DNA of 64,000 nucleotides from Coprinopsis marcescibilis (lineage: Eukaryota; Basidiomycota; Agaricomycetes; Agaricales; Psathyrellaceae), in NCBI GenBank assembly GCA_004369085.1, contig ML210263.1:1-64000 (forward strand), given 5' to 3'. Under the pieces are notes generated by a model. That model did not search any database. It was not told the DNA's origin and saw only the letters and a list, made by a program, of their open reading frames with translations. This document shows, in pieces, positions 20,707 through 33,393 of the stretch. The translations under genes and the position numbers were made by a program. The stretch's first letter is position 1; each line of letters starts with the position of its first letter.

Positions 20707-22571
20707 CTAATGGTCATCTGCTCCAGGCTTTCCCCACTTTACGGTTCGCACAGCACCATCCCGCCATGATTCAACTCTCCGCCTCGCAAGAACTGACATG
20801 GTCGACTGATCAGTGCCAACGAATCCCATTCCACCAGACTGGATGACCGCGTCGATGAGGACAGGGTACCTATACCAACCACTTGTTAGTTTAGGAATGC
20901 AGGTCAAGGAAGCTTTCACTTACCAAGAACCGTGCTGCTCAACAGTCTGCGAGTGATCGACGGTATACCAGCCCCTTTCCTTTACCTCCTCCCACCATTT
21001 CGGATCCTTCTCGTCGCTGGTCATGATAACATGCTCAACATAGATACCCTTCTTATCCAGAAGCTCCTTCTTGACCTCTTCCACACGACGAGAAACAGCC
21101 GACAGCGGTGCAAAGCAGTCTGACAGTGGGATATCCCTGCAGACATTCTTGAAATCGCCGTGTCGTATATGAATTGCAATAAACTGGATAAAATATCAGT
21201 ATTCTGCCGTTGGTTCGAGAGAATGTCCTTACAGCAGGTGTCTTCTCTCCATCCGTAACACCAAGCGTCCTCCGAACATACTGGTCTCCCAAATCCGCAA
21301 TTCGCGGTGTCCAGTGCAGATGCTTGCCCACAAAGCGCCACGCCGGGCTAAAGTCGTTGTCATACTCGAAGGGCTAAATGTCGCCATGTCAATTAGCGAA
21401 TGACGATGCGGGGGACCCTTGAGACTCACCACCTGTGCACCGGCATAATACAGATAGTCATAACACATCAGCTGCTCATCGACAGGCAGCTTGAGCTTCA
21501 TACGCGGTGATTCTGCCGGCTCAACCGAGAAATCTCTGATACCTTCGGGGAACGCAAGCATTGCCAGTCCCCAAAAGGAAATCCACAGCTGTTGCGCATT
21601 ATCGGGAATTATCTTTATCCAAGTAGGGGCTTTCGTATAGGAGATATCTGTCGAACCCCATCAGCCATGGCAATACAGACCGGTGTGTATATACATACCA
21701 AGACCGAGCATGTCGGGCTGCCTGCTAGACCGAGGAAAGGCTTCCCTTGGCTGCGAGGCTTCCCAGGTGTTCCAGCACCCAAGCTCGTCGTATTCAAGGC
21801 TCGAGTTCTTCTTCACTTCGTTCCACTCCAACACGGGCATCTTCAGCTCCCGACGCAGCCTCGGAACATCGAAAACTTCGTTGAAAGGGATTGGGGGCAC
21901 CGTGCTGCCGATGTGAGTTGGGATAAACGACCCGATAATAGGTATACGTTCTGTGATCTTCCCGAGATAGATGAGGTTGATCTGGAGAGACTCGTAAGTA
22001 CATGACCAGACCCACGAGAATTCAAGCTCACGTATGTCATGACATCGTTGGCTGTGACGAGAAATGAGCATTGATTATCACAAAGAAGCAAATGTACTCA
22101 CTCCACCCAGCAGAAAGGAATGTAGTAATGTACTTCTTGTCTTGCAAGAGGTTATCTAACATCGTACTCAGTACCACATGCCGCCTAAATTGAAGAAAAA
22201 AACACACCTCTGAATTTATCCGTCGGCGGTCCGTTTAGCACAGTCGATGCATCATACACTTCCACGTCCTCCACAGCTGGCGCAGCTACATGTGTATCCG
22301 CAATCAGCTCTGCCATCTCAGCCGCACTCCCATGTCCCGCCCACCTGGGCCAGATCGTAGAGACAAGTAGTGTAAACGAGCCTATACAGCACAGGACCAT
22401 ACACGCACGCACTATCAAGCGACGGTTCCACAGACCCTCGCCTGAGCGGTGGCTGCTGTAGGTGCCGACTTTCATCCAGCCCCTTGCCCCCCGTGCCTCG
22501 TGTCCTGCTTGGTCACCATAGCCTCCTTCCTCCTCCCTACTGTTGTTCGAGTTCCAAACTCGGTTGTGCAT
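20707..22571 (-). CDS. type II membrane protein, GDP-fucose O-fucosyltransferase-like
   Basis: Resembles the fungal family with an O-fucosyltransferase-type (PF10250-like) GT-B fold, probably a Golgi glycosyltransferase. The N-terminus (start 22571) is cytosolic and polar, followed by one signal-anchor span RACMVLCCIGSFTLLVSTIW. Later conserved parts are PIIGSFIPTH, EVFDVPRLRRELKMPVLEW, CYDYLYYAGAQV, HLHWTPRIADLGDQYVRR, a CRDIPLSDCF-type segment after the HxRHGD region, and near the end YPVLIDAVIQSGGMGFVGTD followed by STMSVLARRRV and VRTVKWG. Several short introns are present. The acceptor substrate is unknown, and activity is inferred from family only. The gene lies inside the interval flanked by the inverted NACHT pair. 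Confidence 0.8.
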
Positions 22572-23363
22572 AGTTGGTGATGTGATGTTCGTCTTGCTGC
22601 GGTCGGTCGAGGGCTGTTCCGTCAGAGGAAGCAGTCCTACTCAGGCTACGGCGAGAGGGTGGGCGGCGATGGTGAGCTGGGCGCACTCACACACGGAGAT
22701 AAGTTTAAGAGCAATTTTGATCTCTTCCTCTGATCAGTAGTTTTCTCGCTGACAATTCGGTGACAATAAGCTATCCATTTGGCGCATCAAAGATAATTGG
22801 CCGACGCGAACTTTCTGGTCCAACGACGCGTCCAATTGTCAGTCAGGTCTGGTTAAAGCAGCAAGGTCACTCACAAGGCCACAAAGTGAAGTTTTGCTGA
22901 TGAATTTGCTTACAATGGCCCCAACACATGGTCGCACCGCGAGGCTAACTGTAATTTGGATGTGACCGTCGTTCACTCAGATTATCGAGCTCGCGAATCG
23001 CGTCCTCTTCATCTCCTGTGTTGAAGGCATCTCAGTCAACGTTCTGAGACAAGGGGTCCGAAAGGTACTGGATTCTGCAAGTGTTGATCTGACATGATGG
23101 TAGAAGAAAGGAAAAGGGAACTAACTGAAATGGAAAATTCATTGGGCTAACTGACACGGCGCGCCGCAGCGATCGAGCTCTCGATCAACGGTATTTACAA
23201 AAAGAGAATACCATTCCAGCTTTTCGAAAAAAAAAATAGCACGTAGCATACACAATAGAAGCTATAGCGTAGGCCAGAATGACCTAGAGCACTATGTATA
23301 CGGCCACGTACACTCCTCTAATCGTGGTGAGGCCTAGCTAAAGAGTCATGATTTACGTCGTTC
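22572..23363. other. intergenic, no gene seen
   Basis: Space between the 5' end of the fucosyltransferase-like gene and the stop of NACHT B (both minus). Contains a poly-A run near 23227-23238 and CG-rich words near 23158-23190. No ORF resembles a family I know. Confidence 0.5.
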
Positions 23364-25770
23364 CTAGCGTACTATAAATCCCCTGAATCTATTGTTCAAC
23401 ACACGAAAAGACCGGCGAAGACTGGACCTCAGGCTCTTTTTGCCATCACCATAAGTTGCCTGTTCTCCCCCACCTCCTAGACTATCCCTTGGTGGTTCAA
23501 CAGCTTCCGGTATTGCTTCAACTTCAGTTGTTTCGGGGTTCGAAAACCTATCGCTATCACCCCAGTCCTCCTCTTCGAACTTCAAGCTTTCCGCTTCCGA
23601 CTCAGTATCCTCCCAACTTGCGCCCTCTTCCACACATCGCGACATCTTTTGAAGGTGTCGCAACGGGCCCACCCACTCTGGGTGTCTAGACTTGCTCTAC
23701 ACCAAGCACAAAATCGGTTGAGAGAAATTACAGTGAGCAGGAGAGTTTGAGTACTCACCGTCAGGTCCATTCTATGACAGAGCGCAAGAAACTGGTCCGT
23801 AATATTAGGGGATTGCGCGGGCGAACCGACACTCTGGTGGGATATGGCTTTTCCGTAAGCCTCTAGCCGGCGACTGGCCCTCAACTCGCTACACCAGGTC
23901 CGAATGTGGCCCAATTGGTCCCCATTACTGGCGAGAACCGCTTCTTTTAAAACGGTACCCAGCACGAATATAATGGAGTAGACGTGAAAAAACGTGGCCC
24001 AATGCGGTCCCCCTCTTTCTTTTTCCGAAATAAGCTTGTCAATATCTGGAGAAAAGTGAGTCGGGAATCATACGAGAATGACATGCTCATGCATTCGAAG
24101 TGGACCCACCAAATAGTTGCTGTCCCCTTACCCAGGCGATACAAAGCTGGACCAGATTATAGGAGATCTCTGCTGAGGGTACGAAGAGAGGGCCACATCT
24201 GGCCGAATCTTGCAGAAAGTCGTGTACAGATTTGTGATGAAAAATTAGAGAGAACCAGGCCGCCCCAATCTGAAAGCTTCGTATGACGGAGTAGAGGTCG
24301 GAAAAGATTATTTCAAGCTCCCCTGGATCAAGCGACAATAGCTCCTCCACTACAGGTACTGTGACGATGACACTGATCTTGAGAAGCCTTCGAATATGTC
24401 GAATGAAGCATAGGTTGTCGTCGATACCTTTGCTCGCCGCGTAGGCATCCCCTGCCTTGACGAAGATGTCGGTATAAAGTGCGTCAAGGGCAGCGAAAGG
24501 CTTGTCCCGATGCTGAGCACCAGGCCTCCACTCCAGGATCATCTGCAATTGCTTCACAGGGGATCGGCGGCGTTCCGACAGGTATTTCACGATTGTTGCT
24601 GGGTAGATGAATTGTCCAGAAGCATTGTCGACTAGTCTCTGAACGTCTTCTTCGGATGGCCATCGAGTCGAAGGCAGAGGGTAGGTTGTTGCCCTTGCAA
24701 TGGCGCGCAGCTTTCGCTCCAAAAAGAGCCGGATATCGGGGGCGGCGTCGTGGTCGCTGAGCTCGATATGGTAAAGGAGCCCGCTTTCTTTGAGATGTCC
24801 ATTTTCTCCAACTGCTGTGCGCAGGGCATATTCCGGACGACCCGCCAAGCATACCTTCAGGCCAAAGTCATCGTGGCTGAAGGCCAGCACGAGCTCCTGT
24901 ACAACTCGCAGGAGGAATGCCTGGTCGTCTTCGCCCTTGCACTCGTCAATTCCATCGATGAAGATGTTCCTCGGCAATAGTTCTGGGGAAACTCCGGGTT
25001 GGCTGAGAGCTTCTCTTATTGGTTCGACGACGAGCCTTTGGACTTGATGTTGGATATTTCGATCGAAGATAACAACGTCTTCTTCCACGGTTCTGATGAT
25101 CGGGTCCTTGGATGCAGGGATAGACTGAGCGACTTGATAGGATATTGTAGGGACAAATGCATTGAGATCGTTTCTGCGCGCATCTTGGGAGTAGAAGAAA
25201 AATGCAGCGAGCAGGGACCCATTCTCTGCGCATCTCTCCACCATCGTTTGCTGTAACGCGGACTTTCCGGAACCTGCTGGGCCCGTCATGCAGAGAATTC
25301 GTCGGGTAGTGGTTTTGTCCTTGGTCCATCGAGAAAGCTCTTCTATAAGCTCGACTCTTGTTCCTTCGTCACATTTCGGAGGGTCGAAACGTTCTTTGGA
25401 GTTGTATAGGGCACTTGTGGCGATGCTTGATTTCAAGAGCTTCAAGCCTGTCATTTCCTGTCAGAACAGCACACCTCGAGGTCAACAGGGGCGTACCATT
25501 CACGCGATGTGAGGAGCTCGTTGACTGGGCCACCAGGCACGAGCTGGTAATCGTCACCCCAGATGCACCAGATAAGATGCCGCCATGAAAGCTTGGATAG
25601 TGGGGTATCCCCGTTAAATGTCTGCGAGGGGCTGTATACTCTCTTAAGTAAATGCAACGCCGGAGACTACAAGTTAGGTCACCTTGAGTTGGCAGTGGCG
25701 GGGCTGAAACGGCCTCACCTCTCGCCACTGCTAAGAGCTCACCCTGAGATGCTGTTTCCTGGGACTCCAT
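23364..25770 (-). CDS. NACHT domain NTPase, copy B (inverted paralogue of copy A)
   Basis: NLR-like STAND ATPase, closely similar to copy A along its whole length but in the opposite orientation. Exons, transcribed order: 25770-25497 (may hide one or two small introns), 25447-24110, 24045-23759, 23696-23364. These join in frame to about 743 residues. Motifs: HGGILSGASGVTITSSCLVA near the N-terminus, RILCMTGPAGSGKSALQQ (Walker A), NIFIDGIDECKGEDD (Walker B), VCLAGRPEYALR, LIFHHKSVHDFLQD, an acidic linker EGASWEDTESEAESLKFEE and a basic tail SLRRSFRVLNNRFRGF. The acceptor at 25448/25447 was chosen because it restores GLKLLKSSIATSALYN in line with copy A. The last splice junction (GTGAGT...GTGTAG) is at the same codon as in copy A. 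No lesion is seen. The function in non-self recognition is inferred from the family. Confidence 0.88.
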
Positions 25771-27135
25771 CTGAGGATGCGTCGCTTCTAGAGCCGTAGC
25801 CTGACCTCCGGGTTCTTTTGACTTTAGAGTTCTAATCGCTTTCGTTTCGACCGTTTAGGGATGCACGGGAGGCCTGAATACTGAGTACTGAGTACTGAGT
25901 CGTGAGCAAAGGTACTCAAGGTGTAGGGAAGGATCAACTCAAGATCAACTTCTGGGGACTTCGTCACCGTGTCACGTAACGGCATGATTTGGCTCTATTG
26001 AACCAGGGCTGGAGCATTCTCCGGATCAGAGTGCAGTATAGCTGGTCGTATATTCACCACCTTCACCTTCGGTTCAGGTGGAACTATGTCAGTCCAAGGA
26101 TGGGTTTAGAAACAACGACCTCTGATTTAGAAGAGACCGGCCCTAATGCTCGTCGCACGTGCACGAGACCGTGGCGCTGTGATTTACTGTAATCTTATCT
26201 TATCTCCAGAGCCGCCTTGGCTCAGTGAGCTGAAGCTTGAAGAATGAAGTTGCAAAATGCATAATGTCGAATTAAAGATAACAGAGCGCTAGCATACACA
26301 TGCACAGAGAAAATGCGTGTACAAATACTAATCATATGTGGACTTGCGAAGGAATTTTTCTCGGATGCGAATTTGAATTTAGGAATCAGAGGAGTATTTC
26401 GATCAGTCCGAAACCCCTTCAAAGACGAGACGATGGGGAAGGCAACCGTTCCCCGATCGTGATGGTGGCGCCTAAGTATCGCACCTCCGAGTCCAATGTT
26501 CTCGGACTCGGACTCTGACAACCTCTCCGATCCGCGGTGGATTCTCCGACGCATTGTCACTGGCTCAATAATTTGACGAGTTACAAGTTGATTCGAGTCA
26601 TTCAATCTCCAATTAAGATTCCGTGAGAATGCCAATTGAATGTACAATGCAAGGCACCCTAACGTTCTCCCGTGAAAACATAGCCTCAGCTTCTAATCAT
26701 TTAATATTTAGACAGGGCAACCAGGTTGAAGAAAGAAACAAAGTCCCAATTTCCGAATCAGGTTGTCCAAGTTACCTTTAAGCGCTCAACGTTCAACGCT
26801 TAGCGCTGCATCAACATTTGGCGGCTGGGCCCTGGCCTGGGGATTTGTGCTCGCCCCCAGATTGTGTAGTAGTCGGTAATAGTTTTTCTTCACGTTAGGC
26901 ATTCATCTAACCATCGTTGTGTGATGCCACGTGAGAACGTCAATTCCAATTCAAGCAGCATCAACTTGAATAAAACGTTTGCTCATTGAACTACTTGCTT
27001 GGAAATCCCCAGAGGTAATGTAGCAACAATTCATGATTCGTTTTAAGGCGTGACAGAGCATGACTGAGATTGTGCGCGTCTAATGGTATGTACAACATGA
27101 ACTCAAAGGGATTCTTCGAATTCTGAATTAAAAGT
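25771..27135. other. intergenic, no gene seen
   Basis: 1.4 kb between the NACHT B start and the end of the F-box pseudogene. It has a small 7-bp tandem repeat (listed) and AT-rich stretches. ORFs up to about 140 codons on the minus strand near 26222-26647 have no recognisable motif and look random. Confidence 0.5.
25879..25899. repeat. three tandem copies of a 7-bp unit
   Basis: TACTGAG is repeated three times without spacing, about 110 bp upstream of the NACHT B start. Confidence 0.9.
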
Positions 27136-28870
27136 CTATCGACCAGTCCGAGAACCATTCAGACCCTCCCTACGCCCATTCCTTTGAATAATGGTTACGA
27201 CACCTCTGAAGTACGATTTTGGATGCTCATCCACCGGCAGCCCCTTGCAATTGATGAACTCAAGCCTCTTCAAAGGATACCCGACCGCTCGCCTCTTCTC
27301 CAACAACCGGCGTATATCTGCAAAATTGACCGGACCAAGACCGCCGTTGAAGTCTGTCCGGAAAATCTGCATGACCTCCAGCTGGGGGAGACACACAGGC
27401 ATCGTGGGCCCGGCGGTCGACGCTGCGATCTTCTTGACCCGCAGAGCTGGATCAGCAGTCAGATAGAACAAGAAATGGGCAATGTCTCTGCCGCTAACCG
27501 CGATCCGTTTGAGCATGGTGATCCCAGAAATCTGAGCAAGACATTCTCCTATGTGTGGTGCAAAGATGTCGATGGTCGTAAGGGACTTGATACTGTGTGG
27601 CAGCCACGAGGAAAGGAAAGTACTGAAATAACCACGCATCTGCCGTTCCGGGATAAATTCGAAACTGAATGGTGGGACGGGGACCGTGTTGGGCTTGGTG
27701 AAATCGATGTCCGTGAACCATGGATGGAGGGTGTTAGCAATGTGGTCCGACCCTCCTTGTAATCGGCAAGACTGGAACTCTGGGAGGATGATTGCGCTTT
27801 GCGATTCCTCTGAGAGAGGGCCAGAAAGCCAGGCCAATGCGAGCGAGGTTTGAAGTTGGGCGTATCCCGTCGTATCACCTGCGCCGTTGGGATTTGCAGG
27901 GCATTTCATGTACAGTGTTGCGGAAGAGGGGAGAGATAGATGCCTGAGCAATTCAGCGCAATCCGGGATCTTTGCATGGAGAGTAACTGTTTTCAAGCAA
28001 GGAAGCTTGGCTGGAGAGAATGCAGCTTGTGGAGCTTCCGCCGCCCTATGGGTGAGGAGGGGAACGTCGAGGTAAAGAGATGTGAGGTGCGGCATACTCT
28101 TCATTGTGCCCAGGAACGTTTCTTTGCCATCATTCATTTGAAAACTGGTGCTGACATGAAGGTGCGTCAGCTCATGCCAGACACCAATATTACTGATATC
28201 CCAAAAGCCTTGACAGCCGGTGACTTCGAGAGTTCGAAGCCTTGGTGCACGTTCCATGAGCAGAGATGCAGGTACTGAGGGGGAAACTGCATCGCTGGTG
28301 CGCTCGTCATTGTCACTCTTGATCACCAAGGTTTCCAGATTTGGTGCTGCGGGGGAGAGGGAGAGGCGGTTCAGATGCGTGATTATACTGTCGGGGCTTT
28401 CCTGCAGCTTGAACACCTTCAACTGATGGGCTTCTGATTGCAGGATTCTCCCGATCTGCTCGACGAACGAGCTGCTATTACGACCACAATTATCGAGTAA
28501 CTCGAGGGTGCAGTGGGAAGAGATTTGGATTGTTTTAGCATAGTATCTGCCCAAGGGGAAGTACTGATGATATGAGTCCAAAGGTGGGACATTCGATGGC
28601 GATCGCACGCCATTGGCGGCAAACATGAGAGAACTTGAATCTTCGATGCGTGCGCGTGCCGGGAGTCATCCCCAGGTAGTCCCCACAAGCGAGAAAAACC
28701 TTTTCGAAGAGCTCGGTTGGAAGACGAGCTATGGGGACATGTGTGTTTCGCTTGGATCGCAACTGCCGGATCTTCTCCTGGTAAAACAGGATCTCTGCAT
28801 CGATATACTTGCGCTCGGACTCTCCGCAAGACTCTCGTTCAGCTACAGCTGTAGCTTCTTTTTTTCGACA
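27136..28870 (-). pseudogene. F-box protein pseudogene with two frameshifts
   Basis: Family as at 9917-13774. The N-terminal frame reads YIDAEILFYQEKIRQLRSKR, then ARLPTELFEKVFLACGDY and FKFSHVCRQWRAIAIECPT, an intact F-box. After the word TGTCCC (about 28575) one base is missing relative to the fragment at 40.5 kb, and the expected LWTHIISTSPWADTMLKQSK continues in a second frame. After CTTCCCA (about 28520) two bases are extra, and a 496-codon frame with LRR-like content follows (LELLDNCGRN, HLTSLYLDVPLLTH) to the stop at 27136. The net shift is not compensated. The long C-terminal frame stays open, so the loss may be recent, or a shortened protein from an internal start could still be made. 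Confidence 0.8.
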
Positions 28871-30374
28871 GCTGAAGCCATGGATCCGTCACGGTGCGAT
28901 TACGCTGTTGTTCGCGCCAGAAAGACGGCTGATGCTGATTTGAGTGATTACCAAAAGACGAGCAAGTACTTGAAGCAAGAAGTGATAAAATTAAAAGATG
29001 ATGGGGGCTGGATGGGGGAAGGCACCAGCTCCCCAAACTTGATACCAGTATACTTATTGCTGTTTGCAAAATGGCGCCATTCAGAAGATACAATTAAATG
29101 CATCGTGTCGCCAGTTTTCCCGAGTTTGTCGCCAATTACACTTTCTCGAGGTTCCCAATGATGACGGCCACGGCTGTATCATGTATGGCTCGTGCGTCAA
29201 ACATTTAAACGACTCCTAGTTGTGAATAGCCTGTAGTATTTGAAGATAGAGCCATAGACAAGTGACTACCGAACAGTACACAATGTCCCAAACCCCCACA
29301 ACTTTCACAAAAAGCTCACAAGCTCCAGACAAGTGCATCCCAACCATCCAGGCATACCACAACATCGTATGATTCCAAGACTTCTGAGTCAAAGCCTTTC
29401 GCTATTTGGTTCTGAACGAGGACATCTTCCCGCACCTCAAGTCCACATCTTGTTCCTGCGTTCTAATCGACGCGTTTGACGTTTTAATTACACAGGCTAC
29501 GGTGAATGTTCCGTCCACCGCGACAGGATTCTTACAGTCTCTTCGTCAGAAATTATCATCATTCCAAGCCCACGAGGCTGGGACTTTCCTATTTGTCTGA
29601 CCTCGAGTCTAATGACAACATTTAAGCGCCCAAGACGACTCAAACAGTCAAAAACTTTGAAAAAGCTTATGCCCTGCCATTAACAGCTCAAAGCCGAGTA
29701 TCTCGCCTCTAGACTCTAATTACTAGCAGAATGCAGAAACGGCTGGCCTCCTGGAACCGGTCATTCAAGTTCATCGACATTGCTCTGAGGCCCACTCGAC
29801 TCCCAATTTTCAACTTGTCCACCCAGCAAAGTTCAAACCCAGTTCAGAGGTATGATTATATTAGTGTGTATCTGTAAGATTCCAGGCGCCGAGTCAGCGA
29901 ATGGGACGCCCGCCACGATAAACAGCGCCTGGCTCTTGATAGTGAAGTATGAACAAAACAGTATTTGTTACTAGTAGTAGCACCAGGCCCACTCCAGCGG
30001 CCAGCCAGCATATTCGCATTCGGGACAAGTACTAGCATATAATTATCCAACGCAAAAAATGATTTTGAAGGGGAGTCCAGCCCAGCCGAGCTACTGTGAC
30101 GTACTAACAGCATTCCGGACAACCAGAACGAAAATTCCATTTCTAGAAACTACAGACACAGAAACTCACTGGCCAGCGGCTACAACTACTTAATATACTA
30201 ATACAACAATACTATACAATACCACTTCACTCAGTTCTCTCTAGATCTTACGAATGCTAAAAAAATGAAATTAAAAATGAAGTACGAACGAAGTCGACAA
30301 ACGAACACAAAACAGACCCCAAGACTGCACCTCACCGCACCCACCGCACGCACACATGCACGCGCAGATGCGCA
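28871..30374. other. intergenic, no gene seen
   Basis: 1.5 kb between the start of the F-box pseudogene and the stop of the low-complexity protein gene (both minus). No ORF above about 95 codons and nothing recognisable; AT-rich, with several TACTAGTA-like words near 29970-30200. Confidence 0.5.
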
Positions 30375-32346
30375 TCACACCCGATTTCCATTCCCGACAT
30401 GCGTAGGCGGAGCCGGGAAGCCAGCAACCAGCACCGCCGTCGCACCCATCCCCCTCCCCACTCCCCCTGCACTCCCCCTCGGTGTAGCATAAATCAAACT
30501 CCCATCCACCGAATGCGACAAACTCGAAGAGGAGCCAGACGCGTTGAACATCGTGCCGCTTACAGGCAGCTTGGGCGACGGTGCGGCGTGTACGGTCGGG
30601 GGCTGGGCTTGTGCGTATGGGGATTGTGCGTGTGGGTAGGATGATGATTGTGTGGTGTGGTTTTGATTTTGGGGATGGGGGTTGGACTGGAGGTGGTGTG
30701 CATACGGATTCTGATTCTGATTCAGCTGATTCGGATGCTGCTGCCGCTGGGGAAAAGGAACACGAGGAACAGGCGAAGAAGGCGGGGGCACCACAGGCGG
30801 ATAGCTCGGCGCATGCAGGTAATACTCGTTTTGCACCGGCACCGGCACTTGCTCTCGAGTCTGGAACTGCGGCTGCGGGGGCCGATTCAGCTGGTAGACC
30901 GTATGTCCACTACTCTGCGGCATCTCCGCCCTCTGCCGCGGCGACGGACTCGGGCCAATGACGAACGGCGACTCGCGCGTCTCTGGCATCCCCGACCCCG
31001 GCGTCGACGGACCGGGCAAATCATACTTGTGCTGCATCTGCACCTGCTGACTGCCAAACACACTCTTCACAACCCGACTCCCGCCCCAAAGCGTCGCCAA
31101 CCTGCTAGAACTAGACGCAGTAGACGCAGTGCTGCTCGTGCTCCCCGCACTCACGTTCCGCAACCGCGGCGTGCCCAAACCGCCCATCCCCAGCATACCC
31201 GGCACAGTGAGCATCTCAGCATCGTAGTCGCATCGCGAGCTGGAGCGGGACTGCATGGTGTACTGGTCATGCGAGCTCGGTGTCGGTGAGCCCGCGTGTG
31301 CCCGAGCATAGTACACCTCTGCGGACGTACCCGTGCGGACGGAGGATGGTGAGGCGCCGACTGTATAGGTCCCACCGCTGCTCAGCCCAGCATTGCCATT
31401 CCCGCTTCCGCTTCCATTCGCGCTCCCTCCAAAAAGCCCACCCTCCACCGCAGCTCCCGCTCCAGACCCAACAACAAACTGCCCATGCACGTCGTACCGT
31501 CCACTCCCACCTGCACCACTGCACCCGGGCGACGGCGTGCTGGGGTAAGACACATACGCAGGCGGAGGGGGCGTGATAGGCGAGAGCAAAAAGCCCGTAT
31601 TGGCGCTATTAACCCCGTTCCAGTTCTTCTTCCCTCCCCCTCTTCCCTCTTCCCCTTTCCCTCCCCCGCCGCCACCACGAGAGACAAACGGCCGATACGG
31701 TTCCTCCAGCTCCAGCACCGCCCCGGGACTATGCACATGCACACCGCCATACGCCCATGACCCCCCGCCCTCCCCCTCCGCACCCCCAGGCGAATCACCT
31801 CGCCTCTGCGCCTCCCGCCCTCCCCCGCCCACGCGCCAATTACGTATCAGCACATTCGCAAACGGTTTCTTCGCTTTCGTCCTGGCGTCGCCATTCTGCT
31901 GCTGATTCCGGTTCTTGCCACCGCTCTGTTTCAGGTTCAGGTTCAGGTTCGGACGAAGCCCATGCAGATGATGCGGCGGCGGATGCAGCAACTGCGTATG
32001 ATGTGGATGTGGGAGGGGCAACGGGACGTGCGCGGTGCTGCTGGGTGTTTTAGGCCCGTGGCTGCTATTGCTGCTGCCCCCACCCCCGCCGTGTCCGTGC
32101 GAAGTGGCGCTTCTGTGCGCGGTGACATACTCCCCCTGGCCGCTGCCCCGCGTCTTGAGGCTCGTGCTCGCCGCTGCGCGGAGCTTGCGTGCGCGGAAGA
32201 GCGGGGAGAGATAGAAGTACATGTAGGTCCCGAAGAGGCCTATGCTGACTACCAGTGTTATTACTGACGGGACGGGGTGGGAGTGTAAGAGTAAGTATTA
32301 TGTAGCAGGAGCTTAGCGAATGTAACATACTGATTGCCAACGTCAT
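30375..32346 (-). CDS. hypothetical single-span membrane protein with long Pro/Ser/Gly-rich tail
   Basis: Exon 1 is 32346..32331 (MTLAI plus one base), intron 32330..32264 (GTATGT...CGTCAG, 67 nt), exon 2 is 32263..30375, giving 634 residues. The splice was chosen because it creates a clean hydrophobic span IIITLVVSIGLFGTYMYFYL right after the start, followed by the positive stop-transfer patch RARKLRAAAS. The rest is low complexity: HGHGGGGGSSNSSHG, His/Pro/Leu runs, Gln/Asn-rich stretches (NQLNQNQNPYAHH) and Ser/Thr-rich parts. No enzymatic domain is seen. The topology suggests a short lumenal N-terminus and a disordered cytosolic tail. I do not recognise the family; it may be a fungus-specific regulator or cortical protein. 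Confidence 0.75.
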
Positions 32347-33393
32347 TCGAACAATCCGACGTGTTTTACTTTCTTTGCCTCGATTCTAGGATTCCGATTT
32401 GCTAATGGTGGTAGTGTTGTTGCAGTTCTCGATTGGGTGGTGCGCATGGATCGCTAGTGGCGAGGCCTGCGGGGAGTAAGGTAGTGCCTAGGTGTGCACG
32501 GTAAGGTAGGTATCTCGGTGTCCGAGTCGATGGCCCAGTTCCAACGAGGGTAGATATAACCACCGTATAAGACGCGTCTGTGTCGGTATACACCTCCAGG
32601 CGAGCTGTCCGTATCCTCGTCGCACGGTACAGCAGCACAAAGAAGAACAAGAGGGGCGAAACAAGCAACTGGCGGCCAAGAGGCTGACCTGTCTATGTAG
32701 TGCTGCTTCAGCGCTGAGCGAAATGCGAAATGGCCTGGACGGGGGTCTCGGGGGTGCGGTAAGCAAAAGAGGAGAGGTGTGTAGTGTGAGGTGGACGGAT
32801 GAGGCCCTGCGCGCGGGCGTAGACCCCCCACCATCGCTGAGGGATGCGCGTCATGAATGGTGGGTTCAAGTTAATGCACGTTCGCTGGCATGCCAGGTAT
32901 TCATCGTTGGTGCGCCGACCATGAATGTCTGCTAGCTGTAGAACGTTCAGCTATGTACATCTGTCCGTCTAGTGAGAAATGAACAAGTAGCGTCTGGATG
33001 AACGCTCTTTCTCGTTCTTCTATGTGTAAAGTCAAGGATCGACGGTGGTATCGCGATGCCAAGTGTTTGCATGTCTGTCAAGAATCCAATTTTCGGCAGA
33101 TCAAATGATCCGCGACAGGCCGACCGGGAACATACATGGCGCTTAGGTTGCGTAGGATTGGGTAGGGTTGCGTCATCCATACCCACCGTCCCAAGGTACT
33201 CATGCCAGCCAACGAGGAACAATGTACATCGATAATCCACATTGTATTGGTTACAAAAAAAGTCTTTGGTTTTCTTCTTCCAGTCTTCCGAGAAACAATG
33301 ACCAGAGCGAATTGTTCAAGTTGCGCAGTCCTTCCGTTCGTGTTCTCGACCCCGCCTTCAAGCGATCTCAACCTTCACAGCGTGATAAACGGT
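32347..33393. other. intergenic, no gene seen
   Basis: About 1.05 kb between the start of the low-complexity protein gene and the stop of SOD2 (both minus); holds the promoter of the former. Overlapping ORFs of up to 126 codons have no recognisable content. Confidence 0.5.

Noticed and set aside
25369..25496. Continuous ORF through the first intron of NACHT B
   Set aside because: The intron 25496..25448 with an acceptor before GLKLLK aligns with copy A; reading through would give an unrelated frame downstream.
30648..31289. Long plus-strand ORFs across 30.4-32.3 kb
   Set aside because: Antisense shadows of the low-complexity minus-strand gene; their Arg/His-rich content is the complement of its Pro/Gly/Ser codons.
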